From the NCBI RefSeq assembly GCF_000001735.4, contig NC_003071.7:16033443-16097442 (forward strand): 64,000 nt of DNA, written 5' to 3'. A program made the position numbers and the translations under genes. This document shows positions 12,238 to 25,125 of the stretch, piece by piece; within the stretch, counting starts at the first letter, position 1; the number at the start of each line of letters is the position of its first letter. Under the pieces are notes generated by a model. That model did not search any database. It was given only the letters and a program-made list of their open reading frames with translations, and had not been told where the DNA came from. This stretch comes from Arabidopsis thaliana (lineage: Eukaryota; Streptophyta; Magnoliopsida; Brassicales; Brassicaceae).

Positions 12238-15200
12238 TATTACTTCTGATGTTACAAATTCAGAAGAAATATAGAAAGAAAGTGGTAAACGATAGAGAAG
12301 TTCTAGGCTTAGCTAGATATAGGTTTTGGACGATATGGATAGATCAATCCTTTGGTTTGATATGAAAGAGATAAAAGACCAGATGAATTCTGCTTAGTTC
12401 AAAGCATGGAGATTTTGTCTGTGAACCCTAGATCAAGATACACTTCTGATTCTCTCTCTCTCTCTTCCCGGAACATGTAGACAAACCCTCACCTAAATCT
12501 TGTTGCATATGTTAAAAAGTTTTCTTTTCTGTTCACAGCTAATTGATTTCGGCCCTTTTCTACTATAGACAGCTCTATATATAAATAGTTGTATATTTTA
12601 ATATGTGGATGCATATTAATATCAACCATGGAGGGAGAAAACTATTACTCCTATAAATGAGATAAATTGTTGTTTATACCCTTAACATGCCAACAAATTA
12701 CAAGTAACACTTATTCTATATTATTGTTCACCAAAGGCTAAGATGAGTGTGATAGAAATTAGGCTCTATATATAGCATATTCTTAGTAGTCTTAGATTGC
12801 CTTAGTTCGTCAAACAAACATTTCGATTACAAAGATCGATATAGATAAAATTCATGTATCGGGACTAACAGTCTATGAATGAATTAGTTAGTATAAGTAA
12901 GACTATTTACAACAACAACAAAAAAAAAAAAAAAAAAAAAATTAATAATTATAAGAAAATAAGAAAGATATTAGTATAGTTGAGACGTTATTTGAGTTTA
13001 GAAGAAAACAAAAAAATGAAGAATTTTAAATTTTTTGATACCGTGATGCAGTTTCCAGGAAAAATAATTAAATACAAAATCGAATTCACAAAATTATAAT
13101 ATACCTCAGAGTAGTTTTGTCGGAATTAGGATCATTGATGATCGAGATCATTGTCTTTTTCTTAAGACATTTGGTTTAAAATTAATGTTAACTAAACTTT
13201 CTTTTCCTTCTGTTTTTCTTTTTGTTGCAAAATAATTTTTGATCCTCAACGATTTAAAAGATCCAGTACGTGACATGAATCAATTTATACAAAATATTAA
13301 TTTATCGAAGTGAACTATACTTGATGGATTTTAAATCCTCTCATTTCTATTGATATAGCGATCAAATTAGTTAGAAAATTTATTTTTAAAATCAACCTTC
13401 TAATCTTCTGAGTACTTTTTAGTATTTAGAAAGTGATAAATCACAATACTAACTAATATATTGATTAATGGGTAGATTCATATATATTTATCTTTAAAAC
13501 TTTTTGATGAGATTATGAGGTTTAGGGTTTTGCGTGGAATTGAATGCTAAAGGCAAAAAATGGAAGAGCGAGAGTGGTAGATAGACGAATAAATTACGAT
13601 TACAAGGCGTGTGACTGCTCAGCTGTCTTTGATGTAGACCACATCATCACACATACCTCTTTCTTTCTTTCTTTTTCTGTTTTTTGTTCGACGAGAATCA
13701 CGGGACAATGCTCCTCTCTTACCCCAAAATTATATATTATCTTTATATGTATTTTTGTAGATTCGTATGAGAGAATTAGTTTATGTGTAAAGTGGTCCTT
13801 GCTTGGTTTACGTTACACATCCGACCCCGTGAAGCGATGAATAGCGTTGTTAGTTGAGCCGTTTTTTTACATCGTTCGTTCCAAAAATATGTAATATTAA
13901 CATACATAGTTATAAAATTTGACACCGTATAAATCGAAGTCCTATATGGTTTAATTTTAATTGCAAAGAAAGTCTTTTTAGACGAGTTTATGGTGATTTT
14001 TGTAATTACGATTTTAGTCATCGTAAGCCATTGAATACTACCTCTTCCGCATATTTCGACAATTAGTTTGAATATTTACCTTTACCACTTCTATTATGAA
14101 AACAATAAGATAAATACATTCTCACGTATATATGCTTATGATATAATATATTTTAGATCCAATTATGCTTTCGAAGTCCTCTTGGAATTCCAAGAAATAT
14201 GAGCACTCACAAGATCAGTTCTATTAACATGTCTAACAAATTGTACTGTTTTATTTCTACGTAAATTTCAATCATAAGTTTTTGGTGCATCACGAAAACA
14301 ATATACAATACTGTTTTCCAGTTGTATATATCTACTATAGATTCGGGTACATGCCATCCAATAAAACTTCGTTGCAGAATTAAATGGAGATTATGAGTTC
14401 ATGAGATTAAACTATAGGCTTAAGTTCATATTTTCCAGTTAGTAAATAAAATTCTGCTAGCCAAACAAAAAAAGTTGTTCCCTACCAAAAAAAACAAAAA
14501 AAGTTGTTGAGGAGAGGAAATTGTAAGCTTTGATGAAGTAGAAAAAAGAAGAACTTTGTCATTCCCCCCACGTGTAAAGAGACTTGCCATCGATCCTTCA
14601 CAAGCTTCTCGTCACCACTCCTTTCTTCTTTACACTTAATTTCCATCTTCCTTCTGCTTCTACACGTCCACATGCAATTTTGCACCGAGAATCCTAATTT
14701 GTGTCCTTCATTTTAAAGGTTTAAAAAGCATGTTTATAAAAACATGGAACTGGATGGTTTGTGAGATATGCCATCAAATTAGACAAAAGGGTCCATTAAG
14801 CCTGTGAAAAAAAAAGAAAAAAAAAACTAAGAGACGATCATAAGAGTTAGGTGTGACCTGACAAGATTCTTGTACACCCGAACCCGACTTGTGAACTGTG
14901 AAGTCAACCTCTAATTAACAGTTATTTTTTATTCCTACAAATACGGATCCAACATTATTCTCAATTAGTTGAAGTAATGTCTGTCTATTTGCACATTTTC
15001 AAACCCATAATCAAACAAAAGTTACATATCCTGACCCGCTGACCATATTATACACTCATCTGTGTATATCTCAAATCTCACTTGCAGGTAATTCTCTCTA
15101 GTACTTTTATGTAGATATATAGATATTAGTAGAATGTTAGCAAGAAAAGATGTAAAACATATATATCAACTATATTAGAACCCGTCCTTTGTGCGAGTTT

Positions 15201-15488
15201 TTGATTTTTATGATAATTTTAAGTTAACAAAAACTGAATTAATTTTGCTTTATATATTAAGATGTGTGTGAAGCTCAATACACAATATTAATCTATTCTT
15301 ATCAAAAAAATTTATATTCAAAATTTACAGCAATTATAAAGAACTAATAGCATTGTATTATGACTTATCATTAAGATGGGGTTTGTGTCCATGTCCGGAG
15401 TTGTTAAAGGTTTGAAAACCCAGAGTTATGAATGTAAAGAAACAAGACAGAATGCTTGAAAACAGAGCATCAAGTAAATGTTTTGTGT
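12238..15488. other. Long intergenic region, AT-rich
   Basis: This holds the promoter of the MYB-type gene near 12240-12560, including a short CT repeat around 12450-12465. A poly-A tract lies near 12917-12941. No ORF of recognisable product is present. A G-box-like CACGTG lies at 14570-14575, far from any start codon. Near 15171-15210 a sequence with the form of a decayed short stem (AACCCGT...GCGAGTT) resembles Helitron-type termini, but too weakly to call. Confidence 0.5.
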
Positions 15489-15680
15489 TTATATTATTAT
15501 GCAGCTAAAATGGAACCGGTGACGGCATTCCAACTTGGCCAATGGATGTCTAGACTCGCTATATTCTTCAAGGCAGACGACACATTCTTCCCCAACCTCG
15601 AAATTGAATTCCTCGACGGCAACAAAAATATATCTTCGAACGTTTTGTTGTGTCTGATCAGCCAACTCCACATCTTTAGG
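15489..15680 (-). pseudogene. RING-H2 finger gene fragment
   Basis: The minus strand encodes about 60 residues ending in a clear partial RING-H2: EECVVCLEEY, then LECRHRFHFSC. This gives the first two Cys, a third Cys, two His and the next Cys of a C3H2C3 zinc finger. The last C-x2-C pair is missing because a stop follows FSCIIII, and an in-frame stop closes the frame just upstream. There is no ATG in frame: the open stretch starts after a stop, and the first candidate start is GTG. I infer an internal exon or duplicated fragment of an E3 ubiquitin-ligase gene rather than a working gene. An unannotated spliced gene remains possible. Confidence 0.5.
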
Positions 15681-16808
15681 TAAACTCTAATATCCTAGAG
15701 AATAATAGAAATCTATAATACTAGTTACAATGTAGAAGAAGAGACAACCTATAACGAAGCTAGATACTATAGCCAACGTAACCAAACCAAACAACAAAAG
15801 TATGTTGTGATAGACCAGTTTTTCTTTCCAAAATACGGCCCAATTAAAAGTTTGGTTCTAAAAACAATTTGGGCCTTAGTTTGTATAGTTTAAAATGTGT
15901 TTCTTAGTGAGGATTGGTTTTTCATGCCCTTTTGTTTGTGTGCTCCTTTTTTTGTATATTGAAGATCATATCAAAGCAAAAGCAATACAATACTTTTCAT
16001 TCAAAAAGTTCCTCCTTCTGCTTGTTCATCAAATCTCTCAGGTAATTAAATATATGGTTGTACCACTTTTAGTTTTGTGGTATTCGGCTCTGATGTTGAA
16101 TACTTCAAATATCTAGATTTGCATCTGATGCAATTGAAAACCTTTTTTTTTTTTGCAATTGAAAACTCATATATATAGTATGGCTAGATATATGCAATTG
16201 AAAACTCATATATCTAGCCATACTATGAAATAACAATTGAAGAACTTCTAAGTTGAAAGAATTCTCACTTTGTATGTTTTGATGAATTTGATCTTACATT
16301 CCAATCGTTCCAAATATCGAAACTCTTAAAGCGTATTCAATCAAACGAATCTCGTCCTAGATATACCTTGGTCATTTCAAGAAGAAGAGAAAAAAGTTAT
16401 GGTCAAGAAACTAAAAGTCTAAACCCATATTATAATTCTAGTGTTGATATACGAGAATTATATATTGGTCACTTGCCCAATTAAAAATATCGTGTATAGA
16501 AAACAGTCAAGTCAACAACTATAGCAAGGGGCAAAACCGTAATTTCACAACAAGCAACTTGCTCGGTTTTTTCGTTATCACCACTCACATGAACTCTGCA
16601 TTAAAAACTCTATCTCTCTCAAATCGAAAGGCACAGCCCAACTTTTCGCAAGTCGCTGTAAAGTTTGATTTGCTTCTTTTTATATACACACATACTTCTC
16701 CTCCATACACTTTCCTCTTCAATCCTCAGTTTTTTTTCTAAGCCCTAATACCATCTCAAAGAAGAGATCAAGATTTGAAATCAAGAAGACACCATTACTC
16801 AGATCAAC
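15681..16808. other. Intergenic and PYL4 promoter/5' UTR
   Basis: This contains the short hairpin at 16154-16227 listed separately and then the upstream region of PYL4. Pyrimidine-rich leader sequence around 16660-16740 suggests that the PYL4 transcript starts within the last 200 or so bases. I recognise no coding sequence here. Confidence 0.5.
16154..16227. repeat. Hairpin with nested direct repeat
   Basis: A 21-base direct repeat (beginning TGCAATTGAAAACTC) occurs at 16154-16174 and 16193-16213. Overlapping it, the arm at 16174-16194 is the reverse complement of 16207-16227 with one mismatch, around a 12-base spacer. The motif GGCTAGATATATG on one arm faces CATATATCTAGCC on the other. It looks like a small fold-back or a transposon footprint; no miRNA identity is recognised. 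Confidence 0.8.
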
Positions 16809-17432
16809 ATGCTTGCCGTTCACCGTCCTTCTTCCGCCGTATCAGACGGAGATTCCGTTCAGATTCCGATGATGATCGCGTCGTTTCAAAAACGTTTTCC
16901 TTCTCTCTCACGCGACTCCACGGCCGCTCGTTTTCACACACACGAGGTTGGTCCTAATCAGTGTTGCTCCGCCGTTATTCAAGAGATCTCCGCTCCAATC
17001 TCCACCGTTTGGTCCGTCGTACGCCGCTTTGATAACCCACAAGCTTACAAACACTTTCTCAAAAGCTGTAGCGTCATCGGCGGAGACGGCGATAACGTTG
17101 GTAGCCTCCGTCAAGTCCACGTCGTCTCTGGTCTCCCCGCCGCTAGCTCCACCGAGAGACTCGATATCCTCGACGACGAACGCCACGTCATCAGCTTCAG
17201 CGTTGTTGGTGGTGACCACCGGCTCTCTAACTACCGATCCGTAACGACCCTTCACCCTTCTCCGATCTCCGGGACCGTCGTTGTCGAGTCTTACGTCGTT
17301 GATGTTCCTCCAGGCAACACAAAGGAAGAGACTTGTGACTTCGTTGACGTTATCGTACGATGCAATCTTCAATCTCTTGCGAAAATAGCCGAGAATACTG
17401 CGGCTGAGAGCAAGAAGAAGATGTCTCTGTGA
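16809..17432 (+). CDS. PYL4: Abscisic acid receptor PYL4 (RCAR10)
   Basis: A cytosolic/nuclear START-fold receptor that binds abscisic acid and then inhibits clade A PP2C phosphatases, releasing SnRK2 kinases. It is an intronless gene of 208 codons, giving 207 aa, the known length. Visible signatures are Lys81 in the AYKHF segment (pairs with the ABA carboxylate), the gate loop SGLPA at about residues 107-111, the latch HRL at about 137-139, and an amphipathic C-terminal helix ([17 protein letters not shown]). Codons are GC-rich relative to the flanks, which creates long antisense shadow ORFs. It stands isolated, with over 4 kb of gene-free DNA on each side apart from the RING fragment, leaving ample room for regulatory sequence. 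Confidence 0.98.
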   Translation: MLAVHRPSSAVSDGDSVQIPMMIASFQKRFPSLSRDSTAARFHTHEVGPNQCCSAVIQEISAPISTVWSVVRRFDNPQAYKHFLKSCSVIGGDGDNVGSLRQVHVVSGLPAASSTERLDILDDERHVISFSVVGGDHRLSNYRSVTTLHPSPISGTVVVESYVVDVPPGNTKEETCDFVDVIVRCNLQSLAKIAENTAAESKKKMSL

Positions 17433-20400
17433 TGAGTCTTTGTCGTTGTCGGGTAGTTTCGTTAGATCCGACGTCGTTTTCTAGATTTTTAGCCGTCGTG
17501 TGATCTATGTTTTTTCGGCTTATGTGTGAAAAAAAAGTTACATTAGTGAATTAATCTCTCATGCATATCATAATCCTTCTTTTAATTTTTGTATTTTACA
17601 TATCCCATAAAGAACCGATTTGGATAGCCCTATTCCGGCTTTCACCACCCAAAGATAATAATATTCAAACTGAAAGAATGTGGTTGTGTTGTCCGCTAAT
17701 TAAAAGTGTGATTTTCAAGTTTAATTAATCTTGTTTTTCTATAGTTTCATCAGAAAAAGCGTAAATGAAATGGTACAATATGATGTTCGACTCGGATGTA
17801 TATTAACTCGTTACATTGAGTTGTTGGCCATCTAATGTGTGTAGATAAATTTACGTACGTATAAACAGCTTTTGTGAAATTCGACGATTTTTCTTAAAGG
17901 CAACTTTAAATTTGGGCATAATATAATGTGTTCCTTTCCTCTATGATTTAACTAGGTCCTCAAACTTTTTACTTTCTTATTATTTCATAATAATTAAAAT
18001 AACCGATTGAGCGTGAAGTTGTTATTTAAAAATCAAACATTTGATAGAGAATTCAAGATTTGAAGTTTTTATTTGTCATCATAAACTATTTGGTAGAAAA
18101 TAGGGAGTAGTTGGGGATTTTCAGGCTTAAAGGTAATTGCGTAAAATGGACAAAACATACATGTATACAAAAATATGAACATGGCCGTCAAAATATAAAA
18201 AATAAAAAACGAACATGTTGATGAATTTAAAGAAATAAAAATTTGCAAGTGGACGATGCTTTGAATGATAACCCAACAAGCCAAGCTGTTCTCTTCTTCT
18301 TTTTTTTTCCCGCTTGATATAAAGAAAATGCAAGTTGCAATTTTTTTTATCTTTTACTTCCTTTCTTTATGGTTCTTCCCAATCCAAAAGATATAATATT
18401 AAATTTCGTATAATAATAAAGAAATATGGAATAGAGAGAAGCGCAAGTTGCATGTCCTTTTACATCACGAGAGTCACGATATGTTTCGTTTCCAAGTGAT
18501 CTCTTAGAATATAATTATATAAATGTGTTTTTTTCAATATATTCGAGAGGTTTCTACACTTCTATCCACAAAAAGATATGTGATTGATCGACAAAACATG
18601 AATCGTATGAAATGAAAGATTTCATTTTCCTTAGATCTAAAACCTTCTACTTCTATGTTTGCAATATCATTATCGAGGTTCACCACTATGGTTACGTAAC
18701 CATCATCACTACAAAATTTTCAGTCGATAATAGGAATAGCATAAAAATACACAAAATGTTATAACTTTCAATTACTAATTTTTGTGGTCGTCAAATATCG
18801 ACAAATATAGCATAGCTTTACTAATCATAACTTCATAAGATACATACTTAATGTGGCCACGAAAGGTGTAAAAACAAAAAAAAGGGATGGGAAAGAGTTG
18901 GCGGTGCAAGTGGAAGTGGGGTAGCTGCGATTTTTTTGCAAGTTGGGCAAAACATATTAATTGTGATTTACAAATTGATGAATTTTCTTATTTCTCAAAA
19001 CATAAAAATGAAAGTATATGTGCCTTTGCGATCCATCACGCCACTGTTTCCTATAATTTGATTGGACCTCTGCCCAAATTTCCGATCGTTGGAGAAAAGG
19101 AAAATAAAAATAAAAATCGAATATAAGTGTATATGAATATAATTCACAAGTTGCCACATATTAGTATATCGCTTCTTGTTATATAAAGAGGCTTCATGTG
19201 ATGCTTCTAGACCGAACCACCTACATCGGCGTATGGCCATAATTGTAGTTGGGGTCGGGTTAAGGTAATTTATCATTTGTACTAATTCATAATTCTTTTT
19301 ATTTTCTGTTATAAATATCATCTGGAAGGTCCAAGGCCATAAGTATTGACGAATTGTTTAAGAATCTTTCCAATAGCCTTTTTAATACATGGCTTTTTTG
19401 TATCATGGAGTTGAGTCATCCGTGTTATAGGACTTTTAAAATACCGATTGCAGCATGTTTTCGATGTGAAAAATCTGCATTGGTGTATTTGTTGATTTGT
19501 TATAACGCGTAAAGCATGCAATGTATGCTTTTAGATGGTAAGTTAACTTGTAAAAATATCGATCTGCTAATGTTAAGTTGTGTACAAGAAATACTATCCA
19601 CAAAAGCGTATAGAGACAATCGTACCTAACCTAACACAATGTAACAAAATTTGAAATTAGTTTTGTAACTTAAAATAAACCCCCCAAAAGAAAGGTTTAA
19701 AACTTCTTTTTATGGGCCTATAGCATCCGCCTGTATGCCCAACTGGACCCGGTCATTTCTAAGAATCGCAATCCCAACCTACGTGTAATAACTAATAGTA
19801 TGAATAGTATGAATTTCACGCATGCACGACGCATTTTTATTTTCTTTTACGCCACACACGACACATTAATAAGGTTTAGACAACTTTTTTTGATTCGTGA
19901 ATGCCTTCTTTGAGAAAGATTGTGTTAACTATGTGTATATCGTTCCAAGGTTATTAGATGTAGTCCAAAATAGATCACATAAGTTATGTATTTGTTTAAG
20001 GTTTGCGCACCAATGATATTGTTGCATATCGAACCAGTTGGTGAGCCGGAATGGAACTTAATTCTCATCAACTCCACTATGGTTATATAAAAGAAATTGC
20101 ATATGTAACTATATGTAAATTAATGGGTGAGATTGTGAGACTCTTAGTGAATTGAGAGAATTTTAGAGAGAGAACAAAATTGTGTTAGAGAAACATATCA
20201 ACCAAAAAGACATTTGAACCAAAAATACAAGTGACTGGTTTCCATATGTGATAGTCTCCAGTATATGCATCTAAATCAATTATGAACCAAATTCATCATT
20301 AAAATGGGCAAAAATGTGTTTGGTCGCGGGAAGACCCGTCTGTCATCCCTATTCTAAACTTTCAATACAATTCGTTAAAAAAAACTTAATTCTAACTAAT

Positions 20401-22045
20401 TCAGAGTAAGATAGTTGAAAACTATACAACAAAAAATATAAGAAAATGATGAATTTCTACAATTAACAAACTAAAACATAAACTATCAAATAGAAATAGA
20501 TGTATCATGTCATAGAATGAGATAAATGGTTCACTATTTGATTATTGATTTTTTTTTTTTTAACACGACTATTTGGTTATTGATTATGTCAAAAACATTA
20601 AAATAATAATTTTATAAAATAATACGATATATAATGTTTTATTAGTTTTATCTATCCCCCTACTATAACAAAAACTTATAGAAATATATAAACATATAGA
20701 AGAAGAAAAAAAGACAGAACATATAGAAACAAGAAATAAAATTATACTTTCAAAAACTACGAAGCAAGGAAAATCGAATTTTGAGGTAACTTGAAGGCAA
20801 CGAATAGTATGAATGTGGAAACGTCAACAACTTAACCTTACGTTTACATATTATATTATTTGACCATCTCTAACCATATTTGGATTATGAAAATCCAAAA
20901 GGGCGCTCGCAAATACCATAGTGACCCCCTGTGGCCACACCTTTCTCAGATGTCTATTATGCTTTATGAAGAATGCCAAGGGGGTTTCTCGGTAACACCA
21001 AATTAATCGATAGTCGCCTTCACTTGCAAACCAAGAAAGATACGAAACTACACCGAGAAAGTACAATCTTATTTAAATAACCAAAACAAACAACTTAGTT
21101 TTGTCTGACCCACTAGGCCACTACTTCTATTCGACAACTTTAAAGTTGACGATACATATACAATTCCTGACTCAACTGAGAACGACAATGTACAATCACA
21201 CAACGCTGGTCGAACTTAGGAGCCAATAAAACACTTGAGTCGTGACATGAAACACACGGCTACAATACAAACTTCTCTCAATTATTTTTTGTAAAGACCG
21301 ATTATTTGCTAAGCAAGTCCTAGACAAATATTTACACACAATCGCTATAATATTTAACAAGAGATCACGGTCAGATTAAACTACAGGTCGAATGATTACG
21401 GTCAGATTATAGACGCAGCGTCGGATTTCTATCTCATAGAGTCTTGACATAACTTTGTTTCCTAGAGTCACGACCTTATTTCACGTCTATTGGCGAAATA
21501 ACTTCAATATATCGCATTCACAATGGACATACTTTTTGTTTTTGTTTTTTGTTGGGAGTGAATTTCTTCTTATCCAAGAGCATGTTAATTAATGTTTTAG
21601 AGTGACTTTGACGACAATAGTTTCGCAAGAATTAATAATTAATGTTTAGTAACTTAATTTTCCAAAACATTAGAATCCTACTTTGTATATGTTTCAAACA
21701 AAGCACAATAAGTATTCAAAGTTAAATCTCAGAGTTCAAATTAAGCCTTTAAGATTTTGTCTTGAATAATTAGCTTACCTCTCTAATCATTAATCAACTT
21801 AGGAAAAATATTATTTTTCAAGTAGTGGGCAATTGCTTGGCAAACTGTCAACACAAAAAGTTTTAGAATTTATATTAGGAAAATGATTCATAAATGTATA
21901 TATAGACAGCTACAGAAAATTGATTGACCACCAAACAACAAAATAACTTCAAGAAGGCTGGAGTTAAAAGGCAAGTAAGAGAAAGACACATCAATATAAC
22001 CCAAAACAAAACATCATAACAGCAACAATAACAGACACATAACCA
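17433..22045. other. 4.6 kb gene-free region between PYL4 and TBL34
   Basis: The first few hundred bases are the PYL4 3' UTR. The rest is AT-rich with scattered short ORFs that show no recognisable family. A short direct repeat ACGGTCAGATTA occurs near 21369 and 21399. The TBL34 promoter occupies the right end; a TATATATAGAC element near 21897-21906 is a plausible TATA box. I see no RNA gene and no intact transposon. Confidence 0.5.
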
Positions 22046-24432
22046 ATGGCAAAGCGACAACTGTTGATGCTGGGTATTAGAACTAGCTTTCATACTATCG
22101 CCGCCGTGCTTGTGGCCGGATTAATATTCACTGCCGTGTTTTTGTCCAGAAACAGTTTGCCAAAGGAAAATCCTCAAAGCCACGGTGTTACGGATCGCGG
22201 AGGGGACAGTGGCAGAGAATGTAATTTGTTCGAAGGGAAATGGGTATTTGATAACGTATCATACCCTCTTTATAAAGAAGAAGATTGCAAGTTCATGTCT
22301 GACCAGTTGGCTTGTGAGAAGTTTGGGAGGAAAGATCTGAGTTACAAATTCTGGAGGTGGCAACCTCACACGTGTGATCTTCCCAGGTTTTTTTCCTTCT
22401 TTGTCATTTTCACTTTCACATTTTTACATATGTCTTTCCTTTCTCTATCTATGGCCATTAGTATAAAAGTTTATACTATAAAGATGTTACATGTCGCATT
22501 ATCTCCGCTGCTTATATACTTTCCCGTTCTTCTTTCTTCATATATATGTATCTCAATTCATATATAAACGGTTCTATATCAGTCGATTGATGAAACTTAG
22601 ATAGATAATCATAAGACTTTTTTTTCTTCTTGTTTCTAATGCCATTTCCTTAGAAGTTAGAACTAGTCCAAAAAATAATAATAATAAAATTAACTAAATA
22701 AAAAAAGAAGTAGAAGAAGTGATTTTCAAGTTTTGGGCCTAATTTGGGCCGTTATTGTTTTTATTATTATTATTATTATGCAAATCATCGCCCCGGCCGT
22801 TATTATTCGGAATAGAAAGAATTAAGGGCTAACGAGTAACGACCAACAAATATACCACATGATTAGTTGTTGTTACCATAATTTCTAACAATATTATCGT
22901 CATTGAAATCTTCTAATGTAAAAAATAAGGTTTAATGGAACGAAGTTGCTGGAGAGGCTAAGAAATAAGAGGATGGTGTACGTAGGAGACTCTCTGAACA
23001 GAGGCCAATGGGTATCAATGGTGTGTATGGTTAGTTCGGTAATTACAAACCCAAAGGCGATGTATATGCACAACAATGGCTCTAACCTCATCACGTTCAA
23101 AGCTCTCGTAAGTCCTCCATAAAATTCACACACAATTACAATTAGTTCTTTGAAAAGTGGGCGGTTATAAAAAAAGTGAATGATGGTGCATGCATGTGGA
23201 TTCATTAGAACATGCAAGCAAGCTGCATGCAAATAGTGCTTTTGTTCAAAATCCAAATTTAAATTTTTTATATTGAAGAAACTTTCAACATTTCTATAAA
23301 CTAAAGCCTTTAATAATTAGAACGATATTCGTTTAATAAAATGTTCAAACGTGATCTCCAATAAATATGAGACTGTCTTTGTGGATAAATAATCAGGAAT
23401 ACAATGCTACAATAGACTACTATTGGGCTCCTTTGCTGGTGGAATCCAACTCGGACGACCCGACAAACCATAGATTCCCCGATCGGATAGTTCGGATCCA
23501 ATCAATAGAAAAACATGCAAGGCATTGGACGAACTCTGATATCATTGTTTTCAACTCTTACTTATGGTGGAGAATGCCTCATATCAAGTCACTGTAAGTT
23601 TTTTTACTTGAAGTTAAACTCAATTATACTCAATATGTAACAGATGAGTAAAAAATTAAATATCTATAAAAGGTGGGGATCGTTTGAGAAATTAGATGGA
23701 ATATACAAGGAAGTGGAGATGGTGAGAGTTTATGAAATGGCTTTGCAAACACTGTCTCAGTGGTTGGAGGTTCACGTTAACCCCAATATTACCAAACTTT
23801 TCTTCATGTCCATGTCTCCCACCCATGAAAGGTACCTTTCTCTAACTGATCTTTTCAATACCCATGATAACGCTTTTTTGATCTTCTTTTTTTCCCTCTA
23901 GCTCATAGATTCGTATCTTCATTCTTTACGTTTTTCCGATAAATATTTTATTTCTCCTAATATTTTATAATGATGCATATGATCGGCACAACTTATGACA
24001 AAATGAGTTTGTCATATTGGTATTATTTGGTTTCTTACACAAGATAACAAGGTAACATAAGTACATCTATGTAGGGCTGAAGAATGGGGAGGAATACTTA
24101 ATCAGAACTGTTATGGAGAAGCTAGTCTAATAGATAAAGAAGGATATACTGGAAGAGGGTCAGATCCAAAGATGATGAGAGTCTTAGAAAATGTGCTTGA
24201 CGGGCTAAAAAATCGAGGATTAAACATGCAGATGATAAACATTACGCAACTATCAGAGTATCGAAAAGAAGGTCATCCTTCGATCTACAGAAAACAATGG
24301 GGAACAGTGAAGGAAAATGAAATCTCGAATCCAAGTAGTAACGCAGATTGTATACATTGGTGTTTGCCTGGAGTTCCTGATGTTTGGAATGAACTCCTTT
24401 ATGCTTATATTCTTGACCATCATTCTAGTTGA
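22046..24432 (+). CDS. TBL34: Xylan O-acetyltransferase, TRICHOME BIREFRINGENCE-LIKE 34
   Basis: A Golgi type II membrane enzyme that adds acetyl groups to xylan during secondary wall synthesis. Five exons (22046-22386, 22930-23107, 23397-23593, 23673-23831, 24075-24432) total 1233 nt, or 410 aa. Residues 12-33 form a single N-terminal membrane anchor. The TBL/PMR5N domain follows from about residue 58 ([10 protein letters not shown] ... [13 protein letters not shown]). The DUF231/PC-esterase domain has the GDS motif at residues 133-135 ([12 protein letters not shown]) and the DxxH motif DCIH at 383-386 near the C-terminus, so the Ser-His-Asp catalytic set is complete. All introns are GT-AG; intron 1 is the longest, at 543 nt. 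Assignment to TBL34 rather than another TBL rests on gene order plus recalled sequence. Confidence 0.95.
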
Positions 24433-25064
24433 AAACTACTATTATATCTTTTGTTTTTTTACCTATTCCACTTCAATTGTACAGTTGATTTCCTTACTCT
24501 CACTTCTTTTCTATCAAAAAAATTAACATGTTTTTCTTAATATGCCATTTCTTCAATGAATTGCTAGGTGAGGTTGTTTAAGTTTTCTTCTCTAATCGGT
24601 TAAATTTGAAATTGGAAATTACATAACAGATTTTTATTGTATAATCATAATTGTTACCTTTTTGACCCCTTTTTGTTAGGGGTATCAAGTGTACATCTAG
24701 TTTGGAAAAAGAGTAAAAGACAACAATTAGAATGCCTTAATTTGGGTCAAAACAGTTTTTTTTTTTTTTGGTTTTGGGCCATAGTTGAATAGGCTCTGCA
24801 AGTTTTGGATATGGTTCCAAGAAAATCTATCAATCTTAAAAATGGTATTTTTTTTTTTTGTTATGTTTAAACTGTGCGTTTTACTCTATCTAGAGTTGAA
24901 AAATAATTTTTAACTTTTCAATGCATGATGTGAAAAATGCATAACAGCCTATGTGTATACGTTAAAATATGTGTTTGTATCAAGATATAATCATGATCAT
25001 ATACAAACTGAGTTTATCTTTTATGTTAACTACTTAAGAATCATGCTTCTGATAAATTGGGATT

Positions 25065-25125
25065 AAGAATGTATTTTAGTTTATATCGGTTGATAGAAAA
25101 AAAAAGAATGTATTTTAGTTTATAT
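25065..25125. repeat. Short direct repeat
   Basis: A 22-base unit beginning AAGAATGTATTTTAG occurs at 25065-25086 and again at 25104-25125, separated by 17 bases that include an A-run. It is probably a local slippage duplication. Confidence 0.75.

Noticed and set aside
16908-17372. 154-codon ORF on the minus strand inside PYL4
   Set aside because: It is a shadow of the GC-rich PYL4 coding sequence; there is no family resemblance and PYL4 itself is certain.
20851-21066. 71-codon ORF on the minus strand
   Set aside because: No recognisable motif and no splice partners; probably chance.
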